Shown: piece by piece, positions 25,707-34,662 of the stretch | Numbering within the stretch: position 1 is the first letter of the stretch | Layout of the letters: each line of letters starts with the position of its first letter | Assembly: GCA_964590005.1 (NCBI GenBank) | Contig: CAZPVJ010000127.1 | Span: 1 to 46,773, forward strand | Reading direction: 5' to 3' | Source: CALJFL01 sp964590005 | Lineage (GTDB): Bacteria > Pseudomonadota > Gammaproteobacteria > Pseudomonadales > Halieaceae | DNA: 46,773 nt | Program-made: the position numbers and the translations under genes | The notes under the pieces: model-generated | Told to the model about the DNA's origin: nothing | Database searches by the model: none | Seen by the model: the letters and a program-made list of their open reading frames with translations, nothing else

Positions 25707-26426
25707 TCAGGGCGCCGGACACCAATCGGCGGGGACCCGCACATAGCGCGCCAGGATTTCCTCCAGCTCCACCTCCACCGCCTGGCGCAAGGCCAGTGAC
25801 TCACCCGCTGCCAGGGTATCCCAGGCCGCCAACAGCGCTGCCCGCCCCGGCCCTGGCTCACAGGCTCTGGCCAACGGTGCATAACTCAAGTGCCAGCGCT
25901 CGGGGGCAACACCACCACGGTCTTCCGAGTAAGGACGATAAAAGCCGTGTGACCGGCCTGCAGTCATGCGCTGGTCCAACCAGCAGTGCAGTTCATCGAA
26001 AAATCCGCCGGGTGCAACTTCAGCGGGGGTCAACTGGACCTGATAGTCCGCAGGTATCGCCGCCGCATCATACACGTCAATATCTGTTCCCCAGTGATGT
26101 CTGGAGGTGCCCGGCAGGGCCGAAAAGCGCAGGATCGCCCGCAGCTGGAGCGCCTCGGGGAGGTCGTCCATCGCAACCGGGTTTCCCTCATCATCGTGCA
26201 CCGGGCGTCGACCGCTCGCCTTGCCGTTCCAGATCAGGCATTGGCGTTCAAAACTTCGATAACTGCTGGCAACAGCCAACTGAAAACCCGCCTCCGCGGC
26301 ATCCGCCTGTAGTCGCGCGAAAGCCTCGGCGGCGGGTTGCTGTAATCGATGACCCCCGGCCATGTCTACCAGGGATTGCTCATCACGCCCTGTCAGCAAC
26401 GCATCGGTAACCCGGGGCCGAGTCAT
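25707..26426 (-). CDS. M15-family D-alanyl-D-alanine carboxypeptidase-like protein
   Basis: A 239-residue zinc peptidase of the M15B (VanY/D-Ala-D-Ala carboxypeptidase) family. The motif SxHxxGxxxD appears as SRHHWGTDID (108-117), giving ligands His110 and Asp117. ERWHLSY supplies the third ligand His179 and the catalytic Glu176. Enzymes of this family trim the terminal D-Ala from peptidoglycan stem peptides. No signal peptide is visible, which raises the question of whether it acts in the cytoplasm on recycled peptides (mpl is nearby) or is exported another way. The ATG overlaps the sfsA stop by 4 bp (ATGA), so it ends the aminotransferase-sfsA operon. Confidence 0.88.
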   Translation of the reverse strand: MTRPRVTDALLTGRDEQSLVDMAGGHRLQQPAAEAFARLQADAAEAGFQLAVASSYRSFERQCLIWNGKASGRRPVHDDEGNPVAMDDLPEALQLRAILRFSALPGTSRHHWGTDIDVYDAAAIPADYQVQLTPAEVAPGGFFDELHCWLDQRMTAGRSHGFYRPYSEDRGGVAPERWHLSYAPLARACEPGPGRAALLAAWDTLAAGESLALRQAVEVELEEILARYVRVPADWCPAP

Positions 26427-27151
26427 GCCGATTGCCCCTGCTGGTCCGGTTGGGGGTCTAGCGTAAAAGGCAGGGGGCCAGCCAGCACAAGCTGTTGCAG
26501 ACTGATGGCGGCGCGCCAGGCAAGCACTTCGACACCGGCTGCCATTGCGTCGGCCATGGCCCGGCGGTAGCGCGGGTCAATCTCACCCGCCACACTGACT
26601 CGTTGCACCCCTTCGTGGAAAACACAGTAGAACATGACTGCCCGGGTGGTTCCGTCCAGGACACCGGCAAGTTCCGCCAGATGTTTGCGACCCCGTTCGC
26701 TAACGGCGTCGGGAAACAAACCCTGGCCCGCCTCATCACACAGCGTTACCGACTTCACCTCAACAAAGACGCGACCCGCTGGACCTGACAGCAGCAAGTC
26801 GGCGCGACTACCCTCGCCGTACTTCACTTCCCGCTGGACGTCTGGGTAGGCCTCAAAACCGGGAATTACACCGGCCTCAAAGGCCTCCGCCACTACAGCA
26901 TTCGCCTTCGCCGAATGAATACAGGCCGTACCCTCAGGCGTCTCAACCAACTCCCAGGTGCAGGGATACTTACGTGTCTTGGAACTGCTTCGCGACAGCC
27001 AGACCCGACCGCCCTCGGGCGTACAGCCCGTCATGGCGCCGGTATTGGGGCAGTGTACCGTTGTGACGCTGCCATCCGGCCACTCCACATCGGCGAGAAA
27101 GCGCTTGTAGCGACGCAGCAAGATGGCCTCTTCCAACGGCGGCAGGTCCAT
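26423..27151 (-). CDS. sfsA: Sugar fermentation stimulation protein SfsA (nuclease-like fold)
   Basis: A 242-residue SfsA protein. The N-terminal part (LLRRYKRFLADVEWPDGS, CPNTGAMTGC) is an OB-like nucleic-acid-binding region. The C-terminal part (SRADLLL, VFVEVKSVTL, FPDAVSERGRKHL) has the Asp and Glu-x-Lys pattern of the PD-(D/E)XK nuclease fold. In E. coli it was named from maltose metabolism, but its true activity is unsettled. Length matches the family (about 234). It starts at ATG 27151, overlapping the aminotransferase stop as TGATG, and overlaps the M15 peptidase gene by 4 bp. Confidence 0.94.
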   Translation of the reverse strand: MDLPPLEEAILLRRYKRFLADVEWPDGSVTTVHCPNTGAMTGCTPEGGRVWLSRSSSKTRKYPCTWELVETPEGTACIHSAKANAVVAEAFEAGVIPGFEAYPDVQREVKYGEGSRADLLLSGPAGRVFVEVKSVTLCDEAGQGLFPDAVSERGRKHLAELAGVLDGTTRAVMFYCVFHEGVQRVSVAGEIDPRYRRAMADAMAAGVEVLAWRAAISLQQLVLAGPLPFTLDPQPDQQGQSA

Positions 27152-28326
27152 CAGCTGAGTACCCGGCTCAAGCGCTCCACCGCCAGCTCCAGACGCTCCA
27201 GGCCAGTCGTATAAGAAAAGCGTACATGTTCATTCGCCCGGTAGTGACCAAAGTCCAGCCCTGGCGTCAATGCAACCCCGTGCTGTTCCAGTAGATCCAG
27301 ACAAAAAGCCTGGCTGTCCTGGGTGAACTCACTGGCATCAGCATAAATATAAAAGGCGCCCTGGGGCTTGCAGGGCACCTTGAACCCCATGGCCTCCACC
27401 GCCGGCAATAAGTAATCACGCCGCTGGCGAAACAGGTCGCGTCGCTGATCAAGAATTTCCCGGGTGGCTGGCTCGAAAGCAGCCAGGGCCGCATGCTGCG
27501 CCATGGTCGACATTGAGATAAAAAGGTTCTGGGCCAATTTTTCCATTTCGACCACGGCAGCCTCCGGCGCGACCAACCAGCCAAGGCGCCATCCGGTCAT
27601 ACCGAAGTACTTGGAGAAGCTGTTAATCACGAAGGCGTCATCGTCGATTTCCAGAACCGACGGTGTTGGCGCGTCGTAACCGAGTCCGTGGTAAATCTCG
27701 TCTACCAGCAGGTAGCCATCGCGCTTTCGCACCGCCGCCGCCAGATCGGCCAGTTCGGTGCGATCCAGGGCCGTGCCGGTCGGGTTAGCCGGCGAGGCGA
27801 TCATGGCGCCGATAGTCGAGTCGCTCCAATGCCTGGATACCAGGTCACCGCTGAGTTGAAATCGGCTCGTTTCATCTACCGGTACCAATTGACCTCGACC
27901 CTCTACCAGCCGCATAAAATGCCGGTTGCAGGGATAACCGGGGTCCGTCATCAGCATACTGTCGCCTGGGTTCAGCAGCAGGGCAGTTATTAACAGCAGG
28001 GCGCCGGATGCACCCGGCGTTACCATGATTCGCTCCGGTCCGATATCCAGCCCGTAGTCGCTGCGGTAGTAATCCGACAATGCCTCTCGCAACGGGGGAA
28101 TGCCCGCGGCCTGGGAATAGTGAGTGGCCCCACCGGCCAGGGCCGCCCGACCAGCTTCCACAATTGGCGGTGCCGTGGCAAAGTCAGGCTCCCCTGCTGC
28201 CATATGCACGATATCGCGCCCCGCCGCCGCCAGCTCAGTCGCCCGGGCGAGCACTTCGACCACGCGAAAAGGCTCTATGTCATCAACCCTGGCGGCAAAG
28301 CCGCGAGCTTGCTTGGTGTCGGCCAT
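27151..28326 (-). CDS. PLP-dependent class I/II aminotransferase
   Basis: A 391-residue fold-type I aminotransferase of the aspartate/alanine type. The PLP lysine is Lys239 in SFSKYFGMTGWRLG. The motifs AGEPDF (45-50), ASPANPTGT (178-186) and LLVDEIYHGL are also in place. It could serve as an alanine or aromatic transaminase; the substrate cannot be fixed. The ATG at 28326 is preceded by ACGGAA about 8 bases away; the longer frame from 28392 adds an N-terminus not seen in relatives. It leads an operon with sfsA and the M15 peptidase and is divergent from dksA. Confidence 0.92.
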   Translation of the reverse strand: MADTKQARGFAARVDDIEPFRVVEVLARATELAAAGRDIVHMAAGEPDFATAPPIVEAGRAALAGGATHYSQAAGIPPLREALSDYYRSDYGLDIGPERIMVTPGASGALLLITALLLNPGDSMLMTDPGYPCNRHFMRLVEGRGQLVPVDETSRFQLSGDLVSRHWSDSTIGAMIASPANPTGTALDRTELADLAAAVRKRDGYLLVDEIYHGLGYDAPTPSVLEIDDDAFVINSFSKYFGMTGWRLGWLVAPEAAVVEMEKLAQNLFISMSTMAQHAALAAFEPATREILDQRRDLFRQRRDYLLPAVEAMGFKVPCKPQGAFYIYADASEFTQDSQAFCLDLLEQHGVALTPGLDFGHYRANEHVRFSYTTGLERLELAVERLSRVLS

Positions 28327-28403
28327 AACGATTCCGTAGGCTGGCTGGAACCCGTATTCTAACAATGGAAATCGACTGCGGGCCAAGGCCACCGAAAACT
28401 TCC

Positions 28404-28430
28404 AATTTTAGTAGCACGTGGCCTAAAATT
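28404..28430. promoter_or_regulatory. AATTTTAG/CTAAAATT inverted repeat in the dksA upstream region
   Basis: AATTTTAG (28404-28411) and CTAAAATT (28423-28430) are perfect inverted copies 11 bp apart. The right arm contains TAAAAT (28424-28429), which fits a sigma-70 -10 element for dksA with a weak TTCCAA upstream at 18 bp. An operator overlapping the promoter is the natural reading. Confidence 0.4.
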
Positions 28431-28528
28431 CTGGTAGTTTCACCGCCCTCGAACGGCGGGCACATTGCTCAGCCGGACGGAAGTAGCATCATCAGTTCAT
28501 CGACAACAGGTAGTATGGGAACCCAACC

Positions 28529-29023
28529 ATGCCAACGAAAGCAGCCAGGAAAACCCCCGCAAAAAAGAAGCCCGCCGCGAAGAACAAGGCGAAAGCTGCC
28601 AGCGCTTCGACAGAGTTCAAGAACTTTGAACCGTACAAGCCGAAGCGCGGCGAAGAGTACATGAATGAAAAACAACGGGAGCACTTCAAGGGCATGCTGC
28701 TCAACTGGAAAGCCGAGTTGATGCAGGAAGTAGACCGCACCGTGAGCCACATGAAAGATGAGGCCGCCAACTTCCCCGATCCCGCTGACCGCGCTACCCA
28801 GGAAGAGGAGTTCAGCCTGGAACTGCGCACCCGCGACCGAGAACGCAAGCTGATCAAGAAGATCGATGGCACCATGGAGCGCATTGACCAGGACGACTAC
28901 GGTTTCTGCGACGCCTGCGGGGTTGAAATTGGCATCAAGCGCCTCGAAGCCCGACCGACCGCCACGCTCTGCATTGACTGCAAGACCCTGGACGAAATCA
29001 AGGAGCGTCAGGAACTCGGCTAA
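28529..29023 (+). CDS. dksA: RNA polymerase-binding transcription factor DksA
   Basis: A 164-residue DksA that binds in the secondary channel of RNA polymerase and, with ppGpp, shifts transcription from ribosomal to amino-acid promoters. The coiled-coil tip NFPDPADRA holds the key acidic residues (Asp84, Asp87). The zinc finger uses Cys127, Cys130, Cys148 and Cys151 (CDACG and CIDCK). An N-terminal Lys/Ala-rich extension of about 25 residues precedes the conserved part and makes it longer than E. coli DksA (151). It starts at ATG 28529 and is followed by gluQ after 25 bp, the usual pairing. An intact four-Cys zinc site indicates the classical, redox-sensitive form. Confidence 0.97.
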   Translation: MPTKAARKTPAKKKPAAKNKAKAASASTEFKNFEPYKPKRGEEYMNEKQREHFKGMLLNWKAELMQEVDRTVSHMKDEAANFPDPADRATQEEEFSLELRTRDRERKLIKKIDGTMERIDQDDYGFCDACGVEIGIKRLEARPTATLCIDCKTLDEIKERQELG

Positions 29024-29048
29024 GCAGCCAGACCCACCGCCCTGAATC

Positions 29049-29933
29049 ATGGCGAGTCGCTCAACGCCTTATCGCGGGCGCTTCGCCCCTTCCCCTACCG
29101 GCCCCCTGCACCAGGGTTCCCTGGTGGCCGCCGTTGCCAGTTTTCTGGACGCCCGCCATCACGGCGGTACCTGGCTTGTCCGAATGGAAAACATCGACCC
29201 CCCAAGGGAGCCGGAAGGGGCCGCAGAGGCGATCCTGCACAGCCTGCGAATGCACGGCCTGGATTGGGACGAGGACATACTCTGGCAGGGCGACCGGGCG
29301 AGCGCCTACGACGAGGCACTGACCACACTGCAAGCACAAGGGCACCTGTTCCTCTGCGGCTGCACCCGCCGGGCAATGGGGCCCAGTGGCAGCTGCGCCG
29401 GCAATTGCAGGGAACAGCAAGCGTGTCTGGAGCCACCGCTGGCCCGACGGGTTGACGTTGCCTCAACCACCGATATCAGGTTCGAGGATCTCTGGCAGGG
29501 CACACAACACTGGCCGTTGGGCCAATCAATTCGGGATTTTCCCGTGTTCCGCAAAGATGGCCTCTACGCCTACCAGCTGGCCGTTGTGGTCGATGACGCG
29601 GCGCAGGGCATCAACCACGTTGTTCGCGGATCAGACCTGCTGGATTCCACCCCCCGACAGATCTACTTGCAAACCTTGCTGGAGCTACCCACGCCGGTTT
29701 ATGGCCACTTCCCTGTCATGCTCAACCGTGACGGCTACAAGCTCAGCAAGCAAACCAAGGCAGCGCCAATCAACGACAATCACCCCCTGGAGAATTTGCG
29801 TCTTGCACTGGCGTTCCTGCGCCAGCAGGCGCCACCTTCAGACTTGGGTACTCCCGCCGAGTTACTGGCCTTCGCCGCCGCCAACTGGTCTCGCGCCAGG
29901 CTCCCTGACGGTATGGCGTTCGTCGCAAACTGA
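29049..29933 (+). CDS. gluQ: Glutamyl-Q tRNA(Asp) synthetase
   Basis: A 294-residue paralogue of the GluRS catalytic domain that attaches glutamate to queuosine at position 34 of tRNA(Asp). It has the HIGH-like element PSPTGPLHQG (14-23), a zinc-binding group (Cys103, Cys105, Cys116, Cys120) and a KMSKS-like KLSKQ. It lacks the anticodon-binding domain of GluRS, as expected. It follows dksA by 25 bp, as in many gammaproteobacteria, and is 63 bp before cbrX. Confidence 0.96.
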   Translation: MASRSTPYRGRFAPSPTGPLHQGSLVAAVASFLDARHHGGTWLVRMENIDPPREPEGAAEAILHSLRMHGLDWDEDILWQGDRASAYDEALTTLQAQGHLFLCGCTRRAMGPSGSCAGNCREQQACLEPPLARRVDVASTTDIRFEDLWQGTQHWPLGQSIRDFPVFRKDGLYAYQLAVVVDDAAQGINHVVRGSDLLDSTPRQIYLQTLLELPTPVYGHFPVMLNRDGYKLSKQTKAAPINDNHPLENLRLALAFLRQQAPPSDLGTPAELLAFAAANWSRARLPDGMAFVAN

Positions 29934-29996
29934 GCGGCTTTACCACGGGTGACCGCTTACGTAGTATCCTTGGCCACGGTCACGAGGAACCCCGCA

Positions 29997-30173
29997 ATGT
30001 ATATAAACAGGGCCCTGCTGTTGCTGCTGGGCCTAGCCCTGCTGTTTTCGCCGGTCATCCTGGAATGGGTATTTTCCGGAGGCACCGCGTGGTATCGGCC
30101 TCACCTGTTGTGGCTACTTATCATCATTGCCGCTTTCTGGAACCAGCGATCCCGGTATCCCGATGACCTTTAG
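29997..30173 (+). CDS. cbrX: Small two-helix membrane protein upstream of cbrA (CbrX-like)
   Basis: A 58-residue protein, MYINRALLLLLG to YPDDL, with two hydrophobic helices (about 5-24 and 34-49) and a short loop. GAGGA lies 8 bases before the ATG at 29997; the longer frame from 29949 is not needed. Its stop codon lies 8-10 bases inside cbrA, an 11-bp overlap. From memory, Pseudomonas has an equivalent small gene, cbrX, that couples translation of cbrA; size and position agree, and I use that name on this basis. A direct role in signalling is possible but not shown. Confidence 0.75.
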   Translation: MYINRALLLLLGLALLFSPVILEWVFSGGTAWYRPHLLWLLIIIAAFWNQRSRYPDDL

Positions 30174-33141
30174 TCTCACTCAGGTCATGGTGGCCACCAT
30201 CGGCTACCTGTCGATCATGTTCCTGGTGGCACACCTGGCGGATCGCGGCTCCCTGCCGCGCTGGATTACCCACCACCCCGCAACCTATGTCCTGTCGCTG
30301 GGTGTTCTAGCGGGCGCCATGGCCAGCAACGGGGTATTCGCCCTGGCGGCGCGCTACGGCTATAGCTACATGCTCTACTACCTGGGCGCGGTGTTGATGT
30401 TCATTCTGGCCACACTGCTGCTACTACCGATCCTGCGGCTGTGCCGGGTCTATCAACTCGCGTCCCTGGCAGATGTAATGACCTTCCGCTTTCGCAGCCA
30501 GTGGGTAGGTGCCGCCGTCACCCTGGCCATGTGCGCGACCCTGTTGCCCTTGCTGGCTCTGCAGATACAGGCCACCGCAGACAGTATCCACATCCTGGCC
30601 GGAGATACCGCAAGCCTGCTGCCAACCAGCGACCGACAGGATGGGTTTGCACTACTCTTCTGTGTGATCATCATTGTTTTCTCTATCCTCTTCGGCACCC
30701 GTAATGTGTCGACTCCCAACCGTAATACGGGCATGGTCACCGCGATCGCTTTTGAGTCGCTGGTTAAGTTGACCGCCATGCTGGTGCTCATGTTCATGGT
30801 GGTGCACAAGGTGTTTGGGGGATTCTCCGAGTTGGAGGATTGGCTGTCAGCCCAACCCGCCATTACCAGCATGCTGGTGACCCCCATGGAAGGGGAAGCA
30901 GCCCGCACCATGCTGATGTTGTTCTTTGCTGGAGCGGTGTGTATGCCACACATCTTCCATATGGCATTTGCAGAAAACACGGAGAGCCAGGACCTGAAAT
31001 TCGCCAGCTGGGGCATGCCTCTCTACATGTTGCTCCTGAGCTTGCCGATACTGCCGATCACCTGGGCGGGCTTGAGGCTGGGCCATGAACTGCCGGTGGA
31101 ATACTCGGGCATCGCAATTGGCCTGGGACTGAATTCCACAGTGATCAGTGCCGCCGCCTTTGGCGCCGGGCTATCAGCGGCCAGCGCAGCCATCATTGTT
31201 ACCACCCTGGCATTGGCCAATATGTGCCTGAATCACCTGGTGTTACCGCGGACCGTCCGGCAACTGAATCGCGACCAGAGCCTTTATATGCAGTTGAAGT
31301 GGTTGCGCCGAGGCTTGATAACCTTGCTGATCGCCGCCGGTTACCTGTTCTTCGTTATCGTTAACGGACGCCAGAGCCTCGCCCAGCTTGGCTTCGTGGC
31401 TTTTGCCGGCACCCTGCAGTTTTTGCCGGGCCTGGTGGCCACACCCTATTGGCCTGGGGCCAATCGCAAGGGTTTGTTGGCGGGCCTGGCGGCAGGCTTG
31501 TCGATCTGGGCGATTACCCTGCTATTACCGGTACTGGGTACAGCGGAACCGGAATGGTTGCGCGCGCTCGCTGAGCGCTGGTTTGAAGGCGCCAACAATA
31601 CCTGGGCGGCGGGCAGCGTACTGGCCCTGATCTGCAATATCGCCGCTTTCCTGTTCGTATCGTTGATAACCCGCGCCAGTAACGACGAACAGGTGGCGGC
31701 TGAGATCTGCTCCATGGATGACCGCAGCCGAACCCGGCGGCAGACCCTGGCTGTTGACTCCGCCGCCCGGTTCCCCGCCCTGCTCGCTACGGCGCTCGGT
31801 GAGCAGACCGCACAATCGGAGGTGGATCGCGCCCTGGCGGAGCTGCAATTTGGCTACGACGAAGCGCGACCCTACGCCCTGCGACGCCTGCGCGGCAGAA
31901 TCGAAGCCAACCTGTCTGGCTTACTGGGCCCCGCGGTTGCCTTGAGTATCGTCAATCGCTGCCTGCCATTTCGCGGCGAGGTGCACGACAACACCGATGA
32001 CTTCACCCTGCTTGAGCGTAAACTGGACAAGGCGCAGGGACGCTTCACGGGCATGGCTGCTGACCTGGACAATCTGCGGCGGCACTACCGGGAGACCCTG
32101 GACAACCTGCCCGTAGGAGTATGCTCCATCGCCCAGGACGGTGAGATGTTATTGTGGAATCGTTCCATGGAAGACATTACCGGCATTCCCGCAAGACAGG
32201 TGGTGGGCTCATTGCTTGGCTCCCTGCCAGAGCCGTGGCGAGACTTCATCAGCGAGTTCAGCGAGGCCAGTGGCGAGACCGTCGACAAGCGTGAGGTCAC
32301 GGCTCCACACGCGAGCTCCCGGTGGATCAGCCTGCACAAGGCATCTCAGACGCCAGACGGCGGCGGCAATGACCGCGTGATCTTGATTGAAGACGTCACC
32401 GACTATGAAATGCTCCAGCATGAATTGTTGCACAATGAGCGGCTGGCCTCGATCGGCCGATTGGCTGCGGGCGTTGCCCACGAAATTGGCAACCCGGTCA
32501 CCGGTATCGCCTGCCTGGCCCAGAACCTGGCGTACGATCAGGACCCAAGCGAAATTCGTGATACCGCCGAGGATATTCTCAAACAAACCGAACGGGTGAC
32601 CCGGATCGTTGAGTCGCTGGTGAGCTTTTCCCATACCGGCTCCGGCGCCGGGGACATACGGCTTCTCCCCTGCAATCTTGCCGATTGCATAGATGAAGCC
32701 ATCCACCTGATGCAATTGGACCGACAGGCAAAAGCGATCCAGTATCAAAACAACTGCGATCGCGAACAACTGGTACTGGCCGATAGCCAGCGACTGTTGC
32801 AGGTATTTATCAACCTGCTGTCCAATGCTCGCGATGCCTGCAGCGAGGGTGGTCACATAGTGATCAGCGCCGCCCTGACGCAAGACAGAGTACAGATTGA
32901 GGTGTTGGACGATGGCTCGGGCATACCCCAGGAGGCACTGGAGCGGGTACTGGAGCCATTCTTCACCACCAAAGATCCCGGTGACGGGACTGGCCTGGGC
33001 CTGGCACTGGTCTACAGCATCATGGAAGACCTGAATGGCAGTTTGCAGATTCACAGCCCGGTGGATAAGGACACCGGCACCGGAACCCGCGTGACGCTGC
33101 AACTGGCCGTGGGAGATTACGGTCAAACTTTCGAAGTGTAA
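30163..33141 (+). CDS. cbrA: Sensor histidine kinase CbrA with transporter-like membrane domain
   Basis: A 992-residue hybrid of a sodium/solute symporter (SLC5/SSS) domain and a histidine kinase. The N-terminal half has about 12-13 hydrophobic helices. It is followed by a linker (about 520-640) and a PAS-like segment (ETLDNLPVGVCSIAQDGEML). The H-box VAHEIGNPVTG has the phosphorylated His773, and the ATPase domain shows LLSNARDACSEGG, LDDGSGIP and GTGLGLALV. CbrA senses nutrient state and phosphorylates CbrB. I start it at ATG 30163, 11 bp inside cbrX, because the frame upstream is not conserved in character. The cbrX overlap implies coupled translation. The stop codon is within a perfect palindrome. 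Confidence 0.93.
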   Translation: MTFSLTQVMVATIGYLSIMFLVAHLADRGSLPRWITHHPATYVLSLGVLAGAMASNGVFALAARYGYSYMLYYLGAVLMFILATLLLLPILRLCRVYQLASLADVMTFRFRSQWVGAAVTLAMCATLLPLLALQIQATADSIHILAGDTASLLPTSDRQDGFALLFCVIIIVFSILFGTRNVSTPNRNTGMVTAIAFESLVKLTAMLVLMFMVVHKVFGGFSELEDWLSAQPAITSMLVTPMEGEAARTMLMLFFAGAVCMPHIFHMAFAENTESQDLKFASWGMPLYMLLLSLPILPITWAGLRLGHELPVEYSGIAIGLGLNSTVISAAAFGAGLSAASAAIIVTTLALANMCLNHLVLPRTVRQLNRDQSLYMQLKWLRRGLITLLIAAGYLFFVIVNGRQSLAQLGFVAFAGTLQFLPGLVATPYWPGANRKGLLAGLAAGLSIWAITLLLPVLGTAEPEWLRALAERWFEGANNTWAAGSVLALICNIAAFLFVSLITRASNDEQVAAEICSMDDRSRTRRQTLAVDSAARFPALLATALGEQTAQSEVDRALAELQFGYDEARPYALRRLRGRIEANLSGLLGPAVALSIVNRCLPFRGEVHDNTDDFTLLERKLDKAQGRFTGMAADLDNLRRHYRETLDNLPVGVCSIAQDGEMLLWNRSMEDITGIPARQVVGSLLGSLPEPWRDFISEFSEASGETVDKREVTAPHASSRWISLHKASQTPDGGGNDRVILIEDVTDYEMLQHELLHNERLASIGRLAAGVAHEIGNPVTGIACLAQNLAYDQDPSEIRDTAEDILKQTERVTRIVESLVSFSHTGSGAGDIRLLPCNLADCIDEAIHLMQLDRQAKAIQYQNNCDREQLVLADSQRLLQVFINLLSNARDACSEGGHIVISAALTQDRVQIEVLDDGSGIPQEALERVLEPFFTTKDPGDGTGLGLALVYSIMEDLNGSLQIHSPVDKDTGTGTRVTLQLAVGDYGQTFEV

Positions 33142-33152
33142 CGGGGTTACAC
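33136..33152. promoter_or_regulatory. Palindrome GTGTAAC-GGG-GTTACAC at the cbrA-cbrB junction
   Basis: A perfect 7-bp inverted repeat (33136-33142 and 33146-33152) around GGG overlaps the cbrA TAA stop. Its GTAAC and GTTAC cores are the half-sites seen upstream of the small-RNA region. A further GTAACA at 33221-33226 overlaps the cbrB ribosome-site region. It could be a CbrB autoregulatory site or an RNA hairpin. Confidence 0.4.
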
Positions 33153-33230
33153 CGCAACTCCCTGTATTTACTGGAAAAGTGGATAAATCAGGAGTATCTT
33201 GAGTGCCCTGATCCAAAAAGGTAACACCTG

Positions 33231-34661
33231 ATGCAGCAGATTCTCGTTGTCGAAGACGAATCCGTTATCCGCACTGCGCTGCGCCGATTGCTCGAACGAC
33301 ACAGCTACACCGTCGCTGAGGCCGCATCGGTTCAGGAGGCTGAAAGCAAACATACCTTGACCGATTATGACCTTATTATCAGTGACTTACGCCTGCCAGG
33401 CGCCCCGGGCACCGATCTGATCAAAAGCGCGGGCGATGTGCCGGTGCTGATTATGACCAGCTACGCCAGCCTGCGCTCCGCCGTCGACTCAATGCGCATG
33501 GGAGCTGTCGACTACATTGCCAAACCGTTCGATCACGGCGATATGATCAGCTCCGTACAGCGCATCATCGCTGACCACCCAACCAGTGGCCAACAAGAAG
33601 CCGAAACCACCAAGGCCGACAGTGATGGCGGCTTGCCGGCGGGGATCATCGGCAACTGCCCGGCAATGCAGACCCTGTTCAACCACATAGAGCGCGTCGC
33701 GCCAACCGATTCAACAGTGCTGGTGCTGGGCGAGACCGGAACCGGCAAGGAGCTGGTCGCACGCAGCATTCACCAGCACAGTCGCCGCGCGGACAAAACC
33801 CTGATCTCGGTGAATTGCGCCGCCATCCCCGAGACGCTGATAGAATCGGAACTCTTCGGCTACGAAAAGGGTGCCTTTACCGGCGCCAACGCCAGCCGGA
33901 TGGGACTTATCGAGGCCGCCGATGGCGGCACCCTGTTCCTCGACGAGATTGGCGAACTGCCCATGGAGGCCCAGGCACGTTTACTGCGGTTCATCCAGGA
34001 GGGTGAGATTCGACGAATCGGCTCAGTGCACTCTCGCAAGGTCAATGTTCGCTTGATTTGCGCGACCCATCGCAATCTGCCCAGCCTCGCTGCAGAGGGT
34101 CAATTCCGCCAGGACCTGTACTACCGAATCAACGTCTTGCGGCTGTCACTACCGCCGTTGCGCGAGCGCGGCAAGGACATCCTCCATCTGGCAGAGCGAC
34201 TGCTCATGGAGCAAGGCGAGCGCCTCGGGCGCGAGGGCCTGATACTGTCTCCACGTGCCATACAGGCCATTACTACCTACCAATGGCCAGGCAACGTGCG
34301 AGAACTGGAGCACGCCATAGAGCGCGCGGTGGTGCTGTCGGATAGTAACGAAATAGACAACGAGGCACTGGGTATCGACCTGGAACTGGTCAATATCAAC
34401 CGGATTCGCGGCCAGGGTATTACCACCAAACAGGCCACCCGCAGCCAGCAACTCGATAGTGACCCCGCTGAAGACTTGTCGCTGGAAGATTACTTCCAAC
34501 GTTTCGTGCTGGAGCACCAGGATTCAATGAGCGAAACCGAACTGGCGCAAAAACTCGGGATCAGTCGCAAATGCCTGTGGGAGCGGCGGCAACGCTTCGA
34601 CATTCCGCGTAAGAAGTCCGGTGCGGCGGGCGGCAGCAGACGCAAACGGGCGGCCTCCTGA
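33231..34661 (+). CDS. cbrB: NtrC-family response regulator CbrB
   Basis: A 476-residue sigma-54 activator. The receiver domain (1-115) has the phosphorylated Asp52 in LIISDLRLPG. The AAA+ domain has Walker A GETGTGKE (about 167-174), the sigma-54-contacting GAFTGA loop (214-219) and Walker B GTLFLDEIGELP. A Fis-type helix-turn-helix at the end (ETELAQKLGISRKCLWERRQ) binds DNA. All features for sigma-54 activation are intact. It starts at ATG 33231 with AAAGG upstream, 90 bp after cbrA. The known target in Pseudomonas is the small RNA CrcZ, and a sigma-54 promoter lies 126 bp downstream here, so this regulator very likely drives it. A T-rich tail after the stop may terminate the transcript. 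Confidence 0.95.
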   Translation: MQQILVVEDESVIRTALRRLLERHSYTVAEAASVQEAESKHTLTDYDLIISDLRLPGAPGTDLIKSAGDVPVLIMTSYASLRSAVDSMRMGAVDYIAKPFDHGDMISSVQRIIADHPTSGQQEAETTKADSDGGLPAGIIGNCPAMQTLFNHIERVAPTDSTVLVLGETGTGKELVARSIHQHSRRADKTLISVNCAAIPETLIESELFGYEKGAFTGANASRMGLIEAADGGTLFLDEIGELPMEAQARLLRFIQEGEIRRIGSVHSRKVNVRLICATHRNLPSLAAEGQFRQDLYYRINVLRLSLPPLRERGKDILHLAERLLMEQGERLGREGLILSPRAIQAITTYQWPGNVRELEHAIERAVVLSDSNEIDNEALGIDLELVNINRIRGQGITTKQATRSQQLDSDPAEDLSLEDYFQRFVLEHQDSMSETELAQKLGISRKCLWERRQRFDIPRKKSGAAGGSRRKRAAS

Positions 34662-34662
34662 G

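Noticed and set aside
32209..33216. Minus-strand frame of 335 codons opposite the cbrA kinase region
   Set aside because: It is antisense to the conserved kinase motifs. Absence of stops is expected from GC-rich codon bias.
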